A stretch of 64,000 bases of DNA from assembly GCF_023231945.1 (NCBI RefSeq), contig NZ_JAJLJH010000012.1, positions 87,176-151,175 of the forward strand, given 5' to 3'. A program made the position numbers and the translations under genes. Positions 22,226 through 32,200 of the stretch are shown piece by piece (the stretch's first letter is position 1; each line of letters starts with the position of its first letter). The DNA comes from Scleromatobacter humisilvae (GTDB lineage: Bacteria > Pseudomonadota > Gammaproteobacteria > Burkholderiales > Burkholderiaceae_C). Under the pieces are notes generated by a model, which was given only the letters and a program-made list of their open reading frames with translations, had not been told where the DNA came from and ran no database searches.

Positions 22226-23929
22226 ATGAAACTCAAGTTGAAACTGCCGCTGACCATCAGCGGCGTCCTGGCCGCACTGATGGCCGCCGCGCTGGTCGGC
22301 ATCTCCAGCCTGAACCAGTCCGTGGCCGTCTACGAATTCGACGTCGCCGCCCAGCAGGCGCACGAGCGTGCCGTCGCCGACCTGCTGGTGAGCTTCAAGA
22401 CCCAGGTGCAGGAATGGAAGGACACGCTGCTGCGCGGCAAGGATCCGGCCAAGCTGGACAAGCACTGGAGCGCCTTCGCCAAGCAGGAGGGCGCGGTCGA
22501 GGACAAGGCCAAGGCGCTGCTCGCGACGCTGCCGCAGGGCGACAGCCGCGCGCTGGTCGAACAGTTCAGCGCTGCCCACGTCAAGATGGGCGTCGACTAT
22601 CGCAAGGGCTTCGACGCCTTCAAGGCCGCGGAATTCGATTCGACAGTCGGCGATGCGGCGGTGGCCGGCATGGATCGCGAACCGGCCCGCCTGCTGGGCG
22701 AGGCCTGCAAGAAGATCGCGGCCGAGAGCGCGTCGGTGTCCGCGAGCGCGGCCGCGCAGGCGCACCGCGCGTCGCTGGTGAGCATCGTGCTGATGCTGGT
22801 CGTCGGCGCCGCGGGCATCGTCGCTGGCGTGTGGTTCAGCCGCCGCATCACGCGTCCGGTGGACTATGCCGTGGGCGTGGCCGAGGCGATCGCCGCGGGC
22901 GACCTCACGTCCAAGGTGCGAGTCGCCGGCAACGACGAGGTCGCGCAGCTGATGAAGGCGCTGGGCGTCATGCAGGACAGCCTGGGCCACGTGGTGGGCG
23001 ACGTCCGCGCCAACTCCGAGAGCGTGGCCACGGCCTCGTCGCAGATCTCGCAGGGCGCCAACGACCTGAGCGCGCGCACCGAGGAGCAGGCCGCGGCGCT
23101 GCAGCAGGCCGCCGCGTCGATGGACCAGCTGGGTTCGACCGTGCGCCAGAACGCCGAGAACGCGATGTCCGCCAACCAGCTCGCCCTCGGCGCCAGCACC
23201 GTGGCGCGCAAGGGCGGCGACGTGGTGGGCGAGGTCGTCGAGACGATGAAGGGCATCAACGACAGCTCCAAGCGCATCGTCGACATCATCGGCGTGATCG
23301 ACGGCATCGCCTTCCAGACCAACATCCTCGCGCTGAACGCGGCCGTCGAGGCGGCGCGCGCCGGCGAGCAGGGACGCGGCTTCGCGGTCGTCGCCGGCGA
23401 GGTGCGCTCGCTGGCCCAGCGCTCGGCCGACGCGGCCAAGGAGATCAAGTCGCTCATCTCGGCCAGCGTCGAACGCGTCGAGCACGGCACGCAGCTGGTG
23501 GATCGCGCCGGCGAGACGATGACCGAGATCGTCAACTCGATCGCCCGCGTCACCGACATCATGGGCGAGATCAGCGCCGCCAGCAGCGAGCAGAGCACGG
23601 GCGTGTCGCAGATCGGCGACGCGATCTCGCAGATGGACCAGGCCACGCAGCAGAACGCCGCGCTGGTCGAGGAGAGCGCCGCCGCCGCCGAGAGCCTGAA
23701 GGACCAGGCGCACCAGCTGGTGCAGGCGGTCGCGGTGTTCAAGCTCGAGAGCCGCGCGACGGTCGCGGACGTGCGCGCGACGCCGGCCGCCGCGCCGAAG
23801 CGGGCGCCCGTGGCGCGACCCGCGGCGCCCGTGCGCAAGCCCGTTGCGGCCGCGGCCGCCGCGGCGCCTGCGCCCAAGGCCGCGCCCGCGCTGGCCATGG
23901 CGGTCTCCGACGACTGGGAATCGTTCTGA
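22226..23929 (+). CDS. Methyl-accepting chemotaxis protein
   Basis: A 567-residue chemoreceptor. TM1 is about 10-30, a four-helix-bundle-type periplasmic domain spans about 30-187, and TM2 is about 188-210 (LVSIVLMLVVGAAGIVAGVWF). HAMP covers about 211-265, then the coiled signalling domain with the conserved tip QTNILALNAAVEAARAGEQG and FAVVAGEVRSLAQRS. After a Pro/Ala/Lys-rich linker the chain ends in DWESF, which fits the W-x-x-F pentapeptide used to tether CheR/CheB in high-abundance receptors. It should feed a CheA/CheW array controlling the flagellar motor. A FliA-type promoter lies upstream. The ligand is unknown. Confidence 0.92.
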   Translation: MKLKLKLPLTISGVLAALMAAALVGISSLNQSVAVYEFDVAAQQAHERAVADLLVSFKTQVQEWKDTLLRGKDPAKLDKHWSAFAKQEGAVEDKAKALLATLPQGDSRALVEQFSAAHVKMGVDYRKGFDAFKAAEFDSTVGDAAVAGMDREPARLLGEACKKIAAESASVSASAAAQAHRASLVSIVLMLVVGAAGIVAGVWFSRRITRPVDYAVGVAEAIAAGDLTSKVRVAGNDEVAQLMKALGVMQDSLGHVVGDVRANSESVATASSQISQGANDLSARTEEQAAALQQAAASMDQLGSTVRQNAENAMSANQLALGASTVARKGGDVVGEVVETMKGINDSSKRIVDIIGVIDGIAFQTNILALNAAVEAARAGEQGRGFAVVAGEVRSLAQRSADAAKEIKSLISASVERVEHGTQLVDRAGETMTEIVNSIARVTDIMGEISAASSEQSTGVSQIGDAISQMDQATQQNAALVEESAAAAESLKDQAHQLVQAVAVFKLESRATVADVRATPAAAPKRAPVARPAAPVRKPVAAAAAAAPAPKAAPALAMAVSDDWESF

Positions 23930-23971
23930 CGCCCTGCAGTTAAAGTGTCCGCTCGACAAGGAGCGGACACG

Positions 23972-25255
23972 ATGCACAAGGCGACAAGAGCATTCCTGCT
24001 GGCCACGCTGGCGGCGTTGAGCGGCGCGGCCGCGATGGCCGCCACCGCGGTCGTCACCGCCGACCGCATGCTGGACGTGCTGGCCGGCAAGATGGTGGAC
24101 AAGCCGGCGATCGTCGTCGTCGACGGCCGCATCAAGGCCGTCCTCACGCAAGGCGACGCCGCGATCCCGCAGGACGCGACCCGCATCGCGCTGCCCGGCC
24201 AGACGCTGCTGCCCGGCCTGATCGACATGCACGTGCATCTCGACAACGATCCGCGCATCGACGGCTATCACAACCTCGACTACACCGACAGCTTCTGGGT
24301 CGCCATCGGCGTGGCCAACGCCAAGGCCATGCTCGAGGCCGGCTTCACCACGGTGCGCAACGTCGGCTCCGCCAACTACGCCGACGTCGGCATCAAGCAG
24401 GCCGTCGAGGGCGGCTACGTGCCCGGGCCGCGCATCGTGCCGGCCACCTGGCTGCTGGGCGCGACCGGCGGCCACTGCGACGAGACCGAGGGCCTGCCGC
24501 CGCACTTCGCCGCCGTGCCGCTGGAAAACATCGCCGACAGCCCCGACGGCTTTCGCGCCCTGGTGCGCAAGGTGCACAAGTACGGCGCCGAGGTGATCAA
24601 GATCTGCGCCACCGGCGGCGTGCTCTCGCGCCGAGACGTGGCGGGCGCGCAGCAGATGAGCTTCGAGGAGATCAAGGCGGTCGTCGACGAGGCGCACCGC
24701 CTCGGCCTGAAGGTGGCGGCGCACGCGCACGGCCTGTCGGGCATCAACGATTGCCTGCGCGCGGGCGTCGACACGATCGAGCACGCCAGCCTCGCCAACG
24801 AGGAGTCGTTCCAGCTCGCCAAGGATCACGGCGCCTGGTTCTCGATGGACATCTACGACGACGACTACATCCTGGCCGAGGGCCCGAAGAACGGCATGTT
24901 CGAGGAGTCGCTCGCCAAGGAGCGCGCGATCGGCCTGAAGCAGCGCCAGACCTTCCGCGCCGCCTACAACGCCGGCGTCAAGATGATCTTCGGCACCGAC
25001 AACGGCGGCGTCTTCCCGGCCGGCCAGAACGCGCTGCAGTTCGCCAAGATGGTGGAGTGGGGCATGCCGCCGCTGGAGGCGATCCGCGCGGCCACGCGCA
25101 ACGCGGCGCAGGCGCTCGCGCGCGAGGGCGACGTCGGCGCGATCGCGGTCGGCCGCTATGGCGACTTCGTCGCGGTGGCGGGCGATCCGTTGAAGGACAT
25201 CCGCCTGCTGGAGCATCCGGCGGCGGTGATCAAGGGTGGCGAGCGGGTGAAGTGA
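23972..25255 (+). CDS. Exported metal-dependent amidohydrolase (imidazolonepropionase-like)
   Basis: A 427-residue protein with a signal peptide (about 1-23, ending AAMA) and an amidohydrolase TIM barrel. Metal ligands are visible: His87 and His89 in DMHVHLD, a Lys in EVIKICATGG that is normally carbamylated, His in AAHAHG and EHAS, and Asp in FGTDNG. This subgroup (Xaa-Pro dipeptidase-like or imidazolonepropionase-like) often hydrolyses dipeptides or N-acyl amino acids in the periplasm; the substrate is not predictable. The start is supported by AAGGAG 11 bp upstream. It may be read after the chemoreceptor gene 42 bp upstream. Its last 180 bp are the template-like first unit of the tandem repeat array that follows. 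Confidence 0.85.
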   Translation: MHKATRAFLLATLAALSGAAAMAATAVVTADRMLDVLAGKMVDKPAIVVVDGRIKAVLTQGDAAIPQDATRIALPGQTLLPGLIDMHVHLDNDPRIDGYHNLDYTDSFWVAIGVANAKAMLEAGFTTVRNVGSANYADVGIKQAVEGGYVPGPRIVPATWLLGATGGHCDETEGLPPHFAAVPLENIADSPDGFRALVRKVHKYGAEVIKICATGGVLSRRDVAGAQQMSFEEIKAVVDEAHRLGLKVAAHAHGLSGINDCLRAGVDTIEHASLANEESFQLAKDHGAWFSMDIYDDDYILAEGPKNGMFEESLAKERAIGLKQRQTFRAAYNAGVKMIFGTDNGGVFPAGQNALQFAKMVEWGMPPLEAIRAATRNAAQALAREGDVGAIAVGRYGDFVAVAGDPLKDIRLLEHPAAVIKGGERVK

Positions 25256-25980
25256 GCGTGCGGCCGGAGGATTTCGGCGAGCGCCTCGTGCCGCGTCGCC
25301 GCTGAAGGCGATCCGCGCGGCCACGCGCAACGCCGTCAAGGCACCGAGGCGCCCGCGCGCGAGGGCGACGTCGGCGCGATCGCGGTCGGCCGCCATGGCG
25401 ACTTCGTCGCGGTGGCGGGCGATCCGGCGAAGGACATCCGCCTGCTGGAGCATCCGGCGGCGGTGATCAAGGGGGGCGAGCGAGTGAAGTGAGCGTGCGG
25501 CCGGAGGATTTCGGCGAGCGCCTCGTGCCGCGTCGCCGCTGAAGGCGATCCGCGCGGCCACGCGCAACGCCGTCAAGGCACCGAGGCGCTCGCGCGCGAG
25601 AGCGACGTCGGCGCGATCGCGGTCGGCCGCCATGGCGACTTCGTCGCGGTGGCGGGCGATCCGTTGAAGGACATCCGCCTGCTGGAGCATCTGGCGGCGG
25701 TGATCAAGGGTGGCGAGCGGGTGAAGTGAGCGTGCGGCCGGAGGATTTCGGCGAGCGCCTCGTGCCGCGTCGCGGCTGAAGGCGATCCGCGCGGCCACGC
25801 GCAACGCCGTCAAGGCACCGAGGCGCCCGCGCGCGAGGGCGACGTCGGCGCGATCGCGGTCGGCCGCCATGGCGACTTCGTCGCGGTGGCGGGCGATCCG
25901 TTGAAGGACATCCGCCTGCTGGAGGATCCGGCGGCGGTGATCAAGGGTGGCGAGCGGGTGAAGCGAGCGTGCGGCCGGGA
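25081..25980 (+). repeat. Tandem array of about 237-bp repeats derived from the 3' end of an amidohydrolase gene
   Basis: The unit starting at 25081 (inside the amidohydrolase gene) recurs at 25310, 25547 and 25784. The spacing is 229 bp for the first step and 237 bp for the next two. Each unit covers about the last 175 bp of the gene and, except for the last, the next 55 bp of flanking DNA. The three extra copies share an 8-bp insertion and linked changes near their start that the gene copy lacks, so they come from one diverged copy that was then amplified. The insertion breaks the reading frame, so they are not coding. Single substitutions distinguish them, and the last has lost the TGA. 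This fills the gap to the next gene. Confidence 0.9.
25310..25980 (+). pseudogene. Three frameshifted 3'-terminal amidohydrolase fragments
   Basis: Each fragment opens with a recognisable AIRAATRNA stretch in frame with the intact gene. It then shifts frame at the shared 8-bp insertion and would need that insertion removed to continue as VGAIAVGRHGDFVAVAGDP...IKGGERVK. No start codon or 5' portion is present. They are best read as remnants of a former tandem paralogue whose 5' part is gone, later amplified. Expression as protein is unlikely. Confidence 0.7.
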
Positions 25981-25994
25981 GCCGGCGCGGCCCG

Positions 25995-27215
25995 TCACAG
26001 GTCGATCGCCAGTTCCTTGAGGCGCGCGAACTGCGCCTCGTCGGGAAAGCGGCGCACGCGGAAGCGCTCGGGCGCGTGGTCGGTCGCCTCCATGAGGTCG
26101 CCGACGACCTCGGTGGCGTCCTGCCACGCCACCAGCAACGGGCGCGCGGCGTCGTAGCCGCGGGCGTTGAAGATGATGAACTCGGTGCGCGGCAGCAGCG
26201 TATCGACCTGCTCGGCCCAGACCGAGAAGCTGAGGGTGCCCAGGTCGTCGCGGGCCATCATCTGGAACGACGCCACGAACAGGTCGAGCTCACGCCGCGC
26301 GTGCAGTGCGTCGAGCAGTTCCTTCTGGCTCTCGTTGACGGCGGCCGCGTTGCGCAGGTTCAGCTGGTGCCAGGCGTCGACGGCCACGAGCGGCGCGTGC
26401 GGCTGCCACTGCGTGTTGTCCAGGCGCAGCAGCTGGAACGACAGCCAGCGCTGGGTGTCGTCCAGGTGTTCGTGGATCATCCGGGCCATCAGCGCGATGC
26501 CGGCCTCGTTGCCGGCGCTGGTCAGCATCAGCGCGTTGCGGAACGGCACGGCCACGACCGGATCGCGCACGCCGACGCGGTGGATCAGGTCGGGCAGCAG
26601 CATGCGCGAGCTGTCGTACGAGTCGCCCCATTCGCCCGACCACACGCCCTCGCCGATCTGTTGCCAGCCGCCGTGTTCGGGCAGGCCGCGCAGGTTGTCC
26701 AGCGCGTCGTCCAGCGCCTGTTCGAACGTCACTTGCCATTTCGGCAACTCGCGTTCGTTGACATAGGCCATCGAGGCGGGCAGGTCGCAGACGAGCGCGA
26801 TGACGAGTTCGCCCGCGAGCGGCTTGGTGGCCGGCAGGAAGCGCTTCGACGGATCCTCCACCGCCGCCAGAGTGGACAGCGCGACGATGCCCATGTCGTC
26901 GCGCCGCCGCACGACCGGCATCAGGCGCGGGCGCGCGTCGGCGTAGGTGGACGGAATCGCGCTGTCGGGCGCCAGCATGCCGTCCAGGAAGCGCTTGAGC
27001 ACCAGCGGGCGCGCGGCGCGCCGGCTGCGGCGCAGGTCCTGCAGCAGGTTGCCGAGATACAGCTTCATCTCGCCGCCGTGCAGGCGAAACGTCATTTCGC
27101 GCAGCGCCGGGTCGACCCGCAATTCCTCCGCCCCCAGCTCGTTCAGCTCGCGCGTGACGTCGCGCGCAAGCGTATCCAGCGTCGGCGCTCCAAGCAGCCT
27201 GTCCAGGAACTCCAT
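25995..27215 (-). CDS. DUF1444 family protein
   Basis: A 406-residue soluble protein matching the DUF1444/YtpQ-like pattern: a short N-terminal helical segment with NELGAEELRVDPALREM, RLMPVVRRRDDM, an acidic ALVCDLPASMAYVNERELPKW stretch and a C-terminal alpha/beta part (FIIFNARGYDAARPLLVAWQDATEVVGDL). The family is found in many bacteria, sometimes beside stress or housekeeping genes, and has no established activity. The neighbour upstream on the same strand is recC-recB-recD; the gene starts 88 bp after recD ends, so it might be read through from that operon. Its 3' end faces the amidohydrolase repeats. Confidence 0.65.
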   Translation of the reverse strand: MEFLDRLLGAPTLDTLARDVTRELNELGAEELRVDPALREMTFRLHGGEMKLYLGNLLQDLRRSRRAARPLVLKRFLDGMLAPDSAIPSTYADARPRLMPVVRRRDDMGIVALSTLAAVEDPSKRFLPATKPLAGELVIALVCDLPASMAYVNERELPKWQVTFEQALDDALDNLRGLPEHGGWQQIGEGVWSGEWGDSYDSSRMLLPDLIHRVGVRDPVVAVPFRNALMLTSAGNEAGIALMARMIHEHLDDTQRWLSFQLLRLDNTQWQPHAPLVAVDAWHQLNLRNAAAVNESQKELLDALHARRELDLFVASFQMMARDDLGTLSFSVWAEQVDTLLPRTEFIIFNARGYDAARPLLVAWQDATEVVGDLMEATDHAPERFRVRRFPDEAQFARLKELAIDL

Positions 27216-27302
27216 CGTTGACCCTCCCCGATGTGTCTGGGCGATTCTCCACGAGACCCCTCGTTCTGCGCCAGCGGAAAAGGCGTTTGCCGCGGCTGCG
27301 TT

Positions 27303-29243
27303 CTAGGGCTCGCGCGCCGGCTGCGTCATGGCGCTCGCCGCCTCGGCCAGCCGCGCCAGCAGGCCGGAATGGCGCGTCGTGGCGGTGGCGATGGCCTGTT
27401 CCAGCACCGCCGCATCGGACGCCAGCGTCACGCGCCGGCGCGCGCGCGTGATGGCCGTGTACAGCAGTTCCCGCGTGAGCACGCGGCTGCGCTGCTCGGG
27501 CAGCATCACCAGCACGCCGTCGAACTCGGAGCCTTGCGACTTGTGGACGGTCATCGCGAACGCCGTCTCGTGGCGTGGCAGCCGCACCGGCGCGATGGCG
27601 CGGAAGCCGCCCGGGGCCGTGGCGTCGGGGAAATGCACCAGCAGCTCGCCGCTGGCGTCCGGCAGCGCGATGCCGATGTCGCCGTTGAACAGCCGCAGCA
27701 CGTAGTCGTTGTTGGACACCAGCACCGGCCGGCCGGCGAACCAGGGCGACGCGCCGGCGCCTTCGGGCAGCCCGGGCAGGTCCAGCGCGGCGCGGAAGCG
27801 GCGCGTCATCTGGGCGTTGAGCGCCGTCACGCCGCGCGGGCCGTCGCGCAGCGCGCACAGCACGCGGAAGCGGCCGAAGGCCTCGGTGATCGCACCCACT
27901 TGCGACGCGTCGGCCGCGACGGCCTCCCGGTAGGCCGCGTAGCCGGCGTCCATCTGCTGCAGCGCGGCCTCGAGGCTGGCGTGTGGCGCGGTGTCCAGCC
28001 AGGTGGCGTCGGGGTCGGCGCCGCCCCGCAACCAGGCCAGCGCCTCGCGGGCGCGGCCGGTGTTGACGTCGGCCGCCAGCCGGCCGATTCCGGAATCGGC
28101 CGCGAAGCGGTAGGTCTGCGTGAACCAGACGGCGCAGTCCTGCAGCGCGCTGCGCCTGGCCGGCACCGGCGGCACGATGGCGTCCGCCGGCGTGCCCGTC
28201 ATCGCCGCCAGGTCGTGCACGCAGGCGGGCGTGAGCGTCGGGTCGAGGCTCAGCTCGGCGAACACGGCACCCGATTCGACGGCGGCCAATTGATCCTTGT
28301 CGCCCAGCAGGATGATGCGCGCCGCCGGCGGCACGGCCTCCAGCAGATGCGTGGCGAGGGACAGGTCCAGCATCGAGGCCTCGTCGACCACCAGCGCGTC
28401 GACGGCCAGCGGATTCGAGGCGTCGTGCGCGAAGCCCGCGGGCGTGACGCCCAGCAGCCGGTGCACGGTCGCCGATGCCGCCGGCATCCGCTCGCGCAGC
28501 GCCTCCGGCAGGTGTTGTGCACGCTGGCGGATCGCGTCGGTCATCCGCGCCGCGGCCTTGCCCGTGGGGGCGGCCAGCGCGATGCGGCAGTCGGGGTCGA
28601 GCGCGAGCAGGCAGGCCAGCAGGTTGACGACGGTCGTCGTCTTGCCGGTGCCGGGGCCACCGCTGATGACGGTCAGGCGTCCGCGCAACGCGAGCGCCGC
28701 GGCGAGCTGCTGCCAGTCGGCGGCGCCCCCGAGTCGCGCGGCATTGGCGGCGAACAGCGATGTCAGCCGCTCGCGGACCTCGGTCGAGGCGACGGCCTCG
28801 CGCGTGCCCGCGTGACGCGCCTGCGTGAGGCGCCGCGCGAGACGGCGCTCGTAGTCGAAGTAGCGGTGCAGGTAGAGGCGATCGTCGGCATCGAGGATCA
28901 GCGGCAGGGCGCCGGGCGCCGCGGGTGTGCCGACGATGCCCGACGCCTGCAGCGCGGCGCGCCAGCCGGCGACGTCGGACGGGAGCGTCGTCGCGTCGTC
29001 GCGTTCTGCCGCCAGCGACGCCAGCATCAGGCAGACGTGGCCCGCGCTGACGGCCAGGCTCAGCGCCTCGGCCGCGCGCGCCGTGGCGGCGACGGCATTC
29101 GCGTCTGCGCCCGCGGACGCCGCCCAGCGCGCGGCGTGGCGGGCGAATCCCTTGGCGAGCAGTTGGTCGGTGGGATCGGCCGCGGCAAGGCTCGTGTCCT
29201 GCGATGCGCGGCTGCTGCCCCGGGTGTGTGCGGGCGAGCTCAT
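27303..29243 (-). CDS. recD: RecD, exonuclease V alpha subunit (5'-3' helicase)
   Basis: A 646-residue SF1B helicase subunit of RecBCD, the double-strand-break repair helicase-nuclease. Walker A is GGPGTGKTTT near residue 195, motif II is VVDEASMLD, then ILLGDKDQLAAVESG and the C-terminal UvrD-like segment AMTVHKSQGSEFD and LLYTAITRARRRV. The first 140 residues match the RecD N-terminal domain that contacts RecC. Its ATG overlaps the recB stop by 4 bp (ATGA), which indicates translational coupling. Length is normal for the family. Confidence 0.93.
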   Translation of the reverse strand: MSSPAHTRGSSRASQDTSLAAADPTDQLLAKGFARHAARWAASAGADANAVAATARAAEALSLAVSAGHVCLMLASLAAERDDATTLPSDVAGWRAALQASGIVGTPAAPGALPLILDADDRLYLHRYFDYERRLARRLTQARHAGTREAVASTEVRERLTSLFAANAARLGGAADWQQLAAALALRGRLTVISGGPGTGKTTTVVNLLACLLALDPDCRIALAAPTGKAAARMTDAIRQRAQHLPEALRERMPAASATVHRLLGVTPAGFAHDASNPLAVDALVVDEASMLDLSLATHLLEAVPPAARIILLGDKDQLAAVESGAVFAELSLDPTLTPACVHDLAAMTGTPADAIVPPVPARRSALQDCAVWFTQTYRFAADSGIGRLAADVNTGRAREALAWLRGGADPDATWLDTAPHASLEAALQQMDAGYAAYREAVAADASQVGAITEAFGRFRVLCALRDGPRGVTALNAQMTRRFRAALDLPGLPEGAGASPWFAGRPVLVSNNDYVLRLFNGDIGIALPDASGELLVHFPDATAPGGFRAIAPVRLPRHETAFAMTVHKSQGSEFDGVLVMLPEQRSRVLTRELLYTAITRARRRVTLASDAAVLEQAIATATTRHSGLLARLAEAASAMTQPAREP

Positions 29244-32200
29244 GTCGCGGCCTCGGTCTCGTCGAACAGCGCGGACAGGCGTGCGATCAGCGCCGCCGCC
29301 GGCCGCTGGAAGAACACGCCGGTGGGCGCGCCCGCAGCGTCCCGCCAGTCGGGGCGCACGCCGCGCACGAACAGGTAGGCCGCACCGCCCAGATGGCGCT
29401 GCGGGTCGTAGCCGGCCAGGCGGTGGCGCAGGTAGCGATCGAGCGCCACCAGGTACAGCAGGGCCTGCAGGTGGTAGCCCTGGTCGCGCATGGCGGCCGC
29501 CATCGCGTCCTGGCCGTAGTGCGCGGGGGTGTCGCCGAGGTGGTTGGACTTCCAGTCGAGGATGAACCAGCGGCCATCGTGCTCGAAGACGAGATCAATG
29601 AAGCCCTTGAGGAAGCCCCTCAGCGTGGCGAACGACAGGCGCGGCATCGGCACGCCGTGGGCGGCGAGGGTGTCGTTGAGCGTGTTCGCGTCGAGGCGAT
29701 GCGAGGGCAGGTGGAACTCGAGTTCGACCAGCCGGCGCGTGTTCGGCAGCTCGGAAAGGCGCAACGGCCGCGGCGTGCCCAGCGGCAGCGGGGTGTCCAG
29801 CGTGCCTTCGAGCATGCGCTGCAGCATGCGCGCGCGCAGCCGCTGGCCCTCGGCACCGGGCGTGTCGGGCACGCCCATCGTGCGCAACAGCTGCAACGAT
29901 TGCGTGATCGCGTGCGGCCAGGTTTCACGGTCGGTGAACGTGATGCTTTCGAACGCCTGGTGGATCGCCTCGCCGGCCGCGGGCCCGCGTGGGAAGTGCA
30001 GCGGGTCGTCCTCGCTCGGGCGGAAGGCCGGGGCGACGTCGCCGGCCGGCGCGACGGGTGACTCGACCACCCGAAGGTCGTGGTCGACGCCCGAGCGATC
30101 GTGCGCGGCGCCGTGGGCGATGGCGCTGAAACTGCCGATGCGCCAGCCGCCGGAAAGCGTCCGTGGCGCGGGCAGCGCGGCCAGCGTGTCGGGCGCGGGG
30201 CGGGGCGTCTGCAGCGTCACGAGCTCGCCGCGCGGCAGCGGCGCGACGCCGATGGCGCCATCGGACCGCTGCGCCAACGCAGCCCAGGCCGCCGCGATCG
30301 ATTCCGCGCCGTTCTTGTGCTCGAACCATTGCTCCGGCGTCAGGTCGGCGCCGGCGACCAGCCAGTTCAGCAGGCTGCGCGTGCTGCCGGTGGCACTCGG
30401 ATAGCGGCCCGCCGTGCGGTAGCAGCCGGCGACGATCACGCAGCGATGCACCGCGCGCGTCAAGGCCACGTAGACCAGCCGCAGCGTCTCGGCTGACTCC
30501 TCCAGCTTCAGCCGCAGCCGGATCTCCTTTTGCCGCTCCTCGTCGCGGAACGCGTGGCCGTAGTCGATGACCGTCTGGCCGTCGTCGTCGTGATACGCAA
30601 GGCCGGTGAGGCCGTCGCCCCGACCGCCGCGCGACGCGCTCCACAGGAACGGGCAGAAAACGATCGGGTACTCGAGGCCCTTGGACTTGTGGATGGTGAC
30701 GATCTGCACCAGGTTCTGGTCGGACTCCAGCCGCAGCTGCGTCGCGTCGTCGGCGTCGGGCCAGACGCGCTGCGATTGCAGCCAGCGCAGCAAGGTGTCC
30801 GGCGCGGCATGGCGTTCGCCGGCCTCGTGCAGGCACTCGATCAGGTGCAGCAGGTTGGTCAGCCGGCGTTCGCCGTCCGGACGAGCCAGCAGACGCGCCG
30901 CCACCTGTTCGGCGGCCAGCCATTGGCGCAACATGAAGCCGACCCCGCGCTGCAGCCAGAGCTCGCGCCAGCCGGCGAAGCGCTGCACCGCGGCCAGCAG
31001 CGCGGACTCGTCGCCGGACAGGTCGGCGATGGCCGCGGCGTCGCAGCCCATCAGCTCGGTCGACAGCGCCGCCTTCAGCGTGCGCTCGCGCGCCGGCTCG
31101 AGGATGGCCGTCAGCACGCGATCGAGTTCCTCGGCGTCGCTGCTGCGAAACACGCTGGCCTGCGACAGCTCCACGCTGCCGACGGCGCGCGCCGTCAGCG
31201 CCTGGCGGATCTGCGTACCCTGCGCGTTGCTGCGCACCAGGACGGCGATGTCGCCTGCCGCCAACGGGCGCTCGTTGGGTGCGTGGCCCAGCGTGACCTC
31301 GCCCCGCTGCGCGGCCGCCAGCAGGCGCGCGATCTCGTCGGCGGTGGTGGCGACGACGGCCGTCGTCGCGTCGCGCTGGAAGATCGGCTCGCCGTCGTCG
31401 GCCGGGGGCAGCGTCCAGACCTGCAGCGGCGCGCGCGGCGCGCTGGTGTCGACCAGCGGCTGGCGCGGCTTCTGGCCGAAGCGCACCGCCTGGTAGGCCA
31501 GGGCGTCCATCATGAAGGCGCGCGGATTGGCCGCGAACAACTGGTTGAGCGCGTGGATCAGGGCCTCGGACGAGCGCTGGTTGTCGGCCAGCGAGTAGCG
31601 CACCACCGCGTGCGTGCCGGCCTCGATGTAGGTGTGCAGGTCGGCATTGCGGAAGCTGTAGATCGCCTGCTTCGGATCACCGACGAAGAACAGCGGCGCC
31701 GGCGACAGCGTGTCGTCGGTCGGCGTCGTGTAGATGGTGCGGAAGATGGCGAACTGCAGCGGATCGGTGTCCTGGAACTCGTCGATCAGCGCGGCCGGGA
31801 AGCGCTTCTTCAGCTCGCCGGGCAGCCACGGCGAATCGCCGCGCGTGAGGCGGTCGTGCAGGTTGAACAGCATGTCGTCGAAGGCGATGACGCGCTGGCG
31901 CCGCTTGGCCTCGCGTTGCGCGCGCGTGCCCTCGTCCAGCAAGGCCTTGAGCAGCGCGAGGCGGCCATAGGCCAGCGCCTGCGTGGCCCGGGCGCGAAGA
32001 TCGAGCAGGCGTTGCGCGACGTCGAAGAACTCGTGCTGCGGCGTCACCTGCTTCTTCTTCGTGGCGGCGGCGAGCCTGGACGCGCCCAGCAGTTCGAGCT
32101 TGGGCGCGTCCACGTCCAGCGCGGCCAGGCCATCGTCGCGGCGCAGCAGGTCGTCCCAGCTGGCGAGCGCGGTGCGCACGCTGTCTTCCTTGTAGCTGAC

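Noticed and set aside
22076..25870. A 1264-residue open frame on the minus strand with 79-residue repeats
   Set aside because: It runs antisense across the chemoreceptor and amidohydrolase genes. The repeats in it simply mirror the 237-bp DNA repeats, whose unit length is a multiple of three. High GC keeps the antisense frame open.
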